NCBI GenBank assembly: GCA_947476645.1
Contig: CANJRM010000018.1
Location: 1-44,748 of the forward strand
Source of the DNA: Bacteroidota bacterium
Lineage (GTDB): Bacteria; Bacteroidota; Bacteroidia; Chitinophagales; LD1
DNA: 44,748 bases
Reading direction: 5' to 3'
The position numbers and the translations under genes are program-made. The stretch's first letter is position 1; every line of letters begins with the position of its first letter. A model generated the notes under the pieces. The model was given only the letters and a program-made list of their open reading frames with translations, did not search any database and was not told the DNA's origin. This document shows, in pieces, positions 41,739 to 44,748 of this stretch.

Positions 41739-43580
41739 TTACTCAGGCGAAAGAATGGTGGGCTCAAACAAATTGTCTTCCTGTATAGCTCTGCGATTGG
41801 TATAATCGCTGATAATGGTATAAGGTTTCAAACCCGGAATATTCAAGCTCGGGTAATAAGCAAAGGCGAGTTCAAAATAACCAATACCGAATTTAAGATT
41901 GCGCAAACGCACACCCGCCCCATAACCCTGACTTAACGAATGCCCTGTGGTGGAACCTTGTATTACCGCAAGGTCGGCAAACATAAATGCACAGGAAGAA
42001 AACCCGAGAATTTTAAAAGTTGGGTAAACAACCGTTTCAAAACCGAACACATAACTGCGCGCCCCGCGAATGTAATTGACAAACACACCGCGCAATCCGC
42101 TGCTGTTATTCACCACTAACTCTCTTCCAATAGGGCGATTGAACCCAAGGTTAATATCAGCCGAAATTATTTGGCGCATCATAAACTTCTTACCCAACTT
42201 AACAGGTGCCGAATAAAACTTCTCGCTTATTTTAAACAGCAACTGTTGGTAAGAATCCTTCTTAGTAAAACCTCCATAAGTAACGCGCGAATTGAGATAG
42301 CCAAACTTGGGAATAAACTTTCCATAGTCTAATTGAATACCCGAGTAAAAGCGCTTGTTCAATTCTTCATCGTAATCAAAACCTAAGATAAGCGCACCAT
42401 TCAATCCTTTATTAAAATACTCTGCCTGCCCCAGAAAATACACCGAGTGGTCTATGTAGTAATCCCAGTTAGCAAAACCAAGGCTGCCTAAAAAATAAGT
42501 ATGGTCAATAAAAGTTTGCGCGCCATCGGGACTGCGCAAATAAGGTCGGCTGATATAATCCATGCGTTTCATTCTTGCCGAAAGAATCATACGCACTAAA
42601 TCGTAACGCGTCTTTTTAAGACCCGGCATTTTGATGGAAGTTGCCAGCCACACATCCTGCATATTACAAAACGTGTTGGTTGGAATAGATGAAGCCAGTT
42701 GATTAGGCACACTCGCTGCTTCGCGGTACAACGAAGTCTTAATATGCCCTGCCCATTTACTATTGGCAGAAAAGAAATCGCGCGTAATACTCAATCTGCC
42801 TCCCTTATCTAAAGGGCTGTAATCACCCGCAATTTTTATGTCAATGTGCGAACGCTTGATGTTATCGTATTTATAAACTCCGTAAACACTGTAAAAATTA
42901 TCCTTGCGGTAATTAAGCGAAGCACCAATGGCTATAGATTGCGGCAAGCCCATAAAATTCTGAAACGTAATACCGCCCGTTACTTTATTAAACTGAACGC
43001 TGAAGTTCAAACTCCAGCTCCATTTATCCTGTACCATTATAACCACATCCACTAAGTTATCGGTGCCTTCAACAGGAACAATAAAAAGTTTTACATCCTT
43101 AAAAGTTTGTCGCTCCCACAAATTCTTTTCGGTATCGGCAAATAAAATAGGGTCGACTGCATCACCACTTTTAAAAAGTAAATCGTTGCGCACCACCCAG
43201 TCCTTCGTCTTAATCTGAATGCCGTTGGCAAATTTTTGAAACTTCGAAAAACGGTCGGCTTCGGGCTTTTCTATTGTTACACCATAAGGAGCAATTACTT
43301 TCACCTCCACATTGCGAATGTATTTTCCGCGATGCGGTTCAAACTCATCTTTACCGGTAATAATTCGGTCAACGGTGCGGTCGCTGTAATTTAAATACGA
43401 AGCATAAATCAATGTTTTGCTCATGCCTGCCGCCAGCTTTTGCTTCTGCTCTTCTTTGCGCAGTTGCCTCACTGTTTTATCCAGACACACCTCGTCATCA
43501 TAAGGCGATTGCGCCTGCACTAAAAAAGTGCAGCACATACCGGCTATAAAAAATAAAAAAAGCAGGTAACGCTTTTTCAT
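41739..43580 (-). CDS. BamA/TamA-like outer-membrane protein
   Basis: A 613-residue protein with a signal peptide (MKKRYLLFLFFIAGMC...VQAQS). Residues about 80-185 contain a POTRA-type region (YIRNVEVKVIAPYG, NDLLFKSGDAVDPILFADTEKNLWERQTFKDVKLFIVP, VVIMVQDKWSW). The rest is rich in alternating strands of a 16-stranded barrel (for example SINPL-like and FGYLNSRVTYGGF). It should lie in the outer membrane as a member of the Omp85 superfamily. It is shorter than BamA, and its substrate is unknown. It is convergent with the cluster's last gene (45 bp apart), so it is not part of that transcript. Confidence 0.85.
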   Translation of the reverse strand: MKKRYLLFLFFIAGMCCTFLVQAQSPYDDEVCLDKTVRQLRKEEQKQKLAAGMSKTLIYASYLNYSDRTVDRIITGKDEFEPHRGKYIRNVEVKVIAPYGVTIEKPEADRFSKFQKFANGIQIKTKDWVVRNDLLFKSGDAVDPILFADTEKNLWERQTFKDVKLFIVPVEGTDNLVDVVIMVQDKWSWSLNFSVQFNKVTGGITFQNFMGLPQSIAIGASLNYRKDNFYSVYGVYKYDNIKRSHIDIKIAGDYSPLDKGGRLSITRDFFSANSKWAGHIKTSLYREAASVPNQLASSIPTNTFCNMQDVWLATSIKMPGLKKTRYDLVRMILSARMKRMDYISRPYLRSPDGAQTFIDHTYFLGSLGFANWDYYIDHSVYFLGQAEYFNKGLNGALILGFDYDEELNKRFYSGIQLDYGKFIPKFGYLNSRVTYGGFTKKDSYQQLLFKISEKFYSAPVKLGKKFMMRQIISADINLGFNRPIGRELVVNNSSGLRGVFVNYIRGARSYVFGFETVVYPTFKILGFSSCAFMFADLAVIQGSTTGHSLSQGYGAGVRLRNLKFGIGYFELAFAYYPSLNIPGLKPYTIISDYTNRRAIQEDNLFEPTILSPE

Positions 43581-43647
43581 TCAATCCAATTTTTAAAAAC
43601 GAATGCGGAAATTAAAAAAGAAACGGAAAACGATTTCGCAAACAAAT

Positions 43648-43678
43648 TTGACATACAATTTAAATCTGATTACATTGC
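43648..43678 (+). promoter_or_regulatory. Weak promoter-like site ahead of the leader ORF
   Basis: TTG at 43648-43650 and TACATTGC at 43671-43678 are 20 bp apart, an approximate fit to the -33 TTG / -7 TAnnTTTG pattern. The ATG of the short ORF follows within 3 bp, so a transcript would be nearly leaderless. Confidence 0.3.
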
Positions 43679-43680
43679 TC

Positions 43681-43752
43681 ATGAAACAAAGTTCCCTGTT
43701 TATTATCACGCTACTTTTACCTTTTTGTTACATGAATACTAAAATGACATAG
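43681..43752 (+). CDS. 23-residue lipoprotein-signal-like leader ORF
   Basis: An ATG opens 23 codons (MKQSSLFIITLLLPFCYMN..., stop TAG). The peptide is basically a signal sequence with a lipobox-like LPFC. It ends 2 bp before the start of the following lipoprotein gene, whose own N-terminus also begins MKQ. It may be a remnant of a duplicated gene start or a translated leader; expression is unproven. Confidence 0.35.
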   Translation: MKQSSLFIITLLLPFCYMNTKMT

Positions 43753-43754
43753 GT

Positions 43755-44612
43755 ATGAAACAGTTTTTCCGCTTCGCTACATTTATTGCCTTGTTGCTTA
43801 CTATCCATTCGTGTAAAAAAGATTCGGGTGTAAAAGAATACAGTGCAGAAGATAACACCGCTATTGAAACCGAATACGCGCAGATATTTGATGTGGTAGC
43901 TGATTATTTAAGCAGCGATTCCACTACCCGCAAAACCGATAACAATATTCTGCCTGAAGGTATTGCCGTTTCGTTTATTGACAAAACCTATGCTGATTCC
44001 GATGGCATTGTTTGCTTCATTGACTACGGCTCGCTTGACCACGGTTCATCTTACAAAGGAATACCCTGCCGCGATGGTCGCTATCGTGCGGGTAAAATAA
44101 GTGTGGCCATGAGCAAACATTGGACAGACATAGGCACCGTAGCCATAGTTACTGTTTCTTCTTCCAATGAATATTATGTGGGTGATGGCACAAAAATGTA
44201 TAAGGTATCCGGATGGGAAACCATTACACGAACAGGCGATTCCACGTTCACCATTGAAATTGAAAATGCTGCTATGCAACGCGAAAACGGAAATATGAGC
44301 TGGAGCGCCAGTCAAACAATAAGATTGTTGAACGGCAATAATTATGGCTGGTGGAATACTTCTTATGAAGTCAGTGGAACTGCCCAGGGAATAAATAAAA
44401 ACGGAGATGCATTCAACGCTGAAATTCTGCGCCCCTTAAAAAAGAATTTAATCCTTGGATGTTTAGGCACGTATGTATTGGGTAACGTGCGAATAATCAA
44501 TACCGTTAACAGCGATGACAATAAATTCGCGATTGATTATGGCGATGAAACCTGCGACAACAACGTTATACTCATCTCCAAAAATGGAACTAGAACGATA
44601 CAAGTTTGGTAA
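43755..44612 (+). CDS. Lipoprotein of unknown function
   Basis: A 285-residue protein. The signal peptide MKQFFRFATFIALLLTIHSC ends with a lipobox-type cysteine (residue 20), followed by KKDSG, a serine-free lipid-anchor leader common in Bacteroidota. The mature part is rich in beta strands with Asp, Gly and Thr turns and has three conserved-looking cysteines (GIVCFIDYG, GIPCRDGRY, ILGCLGTYVL, ETCDNN). No catalytic signature. It resembles many Bacteroidota lipoproteins annotated only as hypothetical. The 136 bp to the window end contain a weak hairpin (44626-44660) and nothing else recognisable. Confidence 0.78.
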   Translation: MKQFFRFATFIALLLTIHSCKKDSGVKEYSAEDNTAIETEYAQIFDVVADYLSSDSTTRKTDNNILPEGIAVSFIDKTYADSDGIVCFIDYGSLDHGSSYKGIPCRDGRYRAGKISVAMSKHWTDIGTVAIVTVSSSNEYYVGDGTKMYKVSGWETITRTGDSTFTIEIENAAMQRENGNMSWSASQTIRLLNGNNYGWWNTSYEVSGTAQGINKNGDAFNAEILRPLKKNLILGCLGTYVLGNVRIINTVNSDDNKFAIDYGDETCDNNVILISKNGTRTIQVW

Positions 44613-44748
44613 TACTATAAAAGCGAAAATCCTCCCCGCAAGCGCGAAGAGGAATTTTCATTGGAACCGAGATTGAAGGACTCTTTCGTGAACGTTTACC
44701 GTTCCCTTATCTGTTTAGCTGTTATTCTACGTATGCTCTGAGTAAACT

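Noticed and set aside
44626-44660. Terminator after the last lipoprotein
   Set aside because: The inverted repeat has a bulge and no clear T run, so it is noted only inside the gene entry.
44697-44748. C-terminal end of a minus-strand gene at the right edge
   Set aside because: One minus-strand frame is open for about 16 codons to the edge, far too short to call.

Overview
The window looks like a chromosomal segment of a Bacteroidota bacterium, probably environmental and gliding or T9SS-secreting. The evidence is a TonB-dependent receptor with a carboxypeptidase-D-like N-terminal domain, several secreted proteins ending in type IX secretion (T9SS) C-terminal signals, a CHU_C-type giant protein, the DUF4783-nadC gene pair, an isochorismate synthase, and promoter-like sites resembling TAnnTTTG with few clear Shine-Dalgarno sequences. 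No rRNA, tRNA, CRISPR array, integrase or transposase was seen.

Layout. 1-10.4 kb: housekeeping and envelope genes. These are a truncated TonB receptor, a stand-alone WYL protein, valS, a T9SS-secreted bacterial expansin, an acyltransferase-3 protein, a RluD-type pseudouridine synthase, a phosphoglucose/phosphomannose isomerase and an RlmI-type rRNA methyltransferase. 10.4-16.3 kb: a 21-bp minisatellite, an IpaH/YopM-type leucine-rich-repeat secreted protein and a 1295-residue CHU_C protein. 16.3-28.6 kb: isochorismate synthase, a histidine phosphatase, a TPR-like protein, a broken LamG-type gene, a GNAT protein with a 33-residue membrane microprotein, gpmI, DUF4783-nadC, a lipid kinase, a large BNR-type secreted protein and a TPR lipoprotein.

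28.6-41.7 kb is the most interesting part: a compact, mostly co-oriented cluster with 4-nt ATGA overlaps or 0-1 nt gaps between many genes. It starts with KASIII, carrier protein, KASIII and SDR, an acyl-making module. A GtrB/DPM-like membrane glycosyltransferase, a RimL-like GNAT enzyme, an Asp/Asn beta-hydroxylase-like oxygenase and three sulfotransferases follow. The last three genes encode an 827-residue fusion of an MBOAT domain with an SGNH hydrolase domain, a small carrier protein, and a DltA-like adenylation enzyme. Those three reproduce the parts list of the Gram-positive Dlt (D-alanylation) machinery, with DltB-like and DltD-like parts fused in one protein, in what should be a Gram-negative cell. 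I infer that the cluster decorates a surface glycan or glycolipid with acyl, sulfate and (amino)acyl groups; the substrate cannot be read from the sequence.

The window ends with a BamA/TamA-like outer-membrane protein and a lipoprotein of unknown function that is preceded by a 23-codon lipoprotein-like leader ORF.
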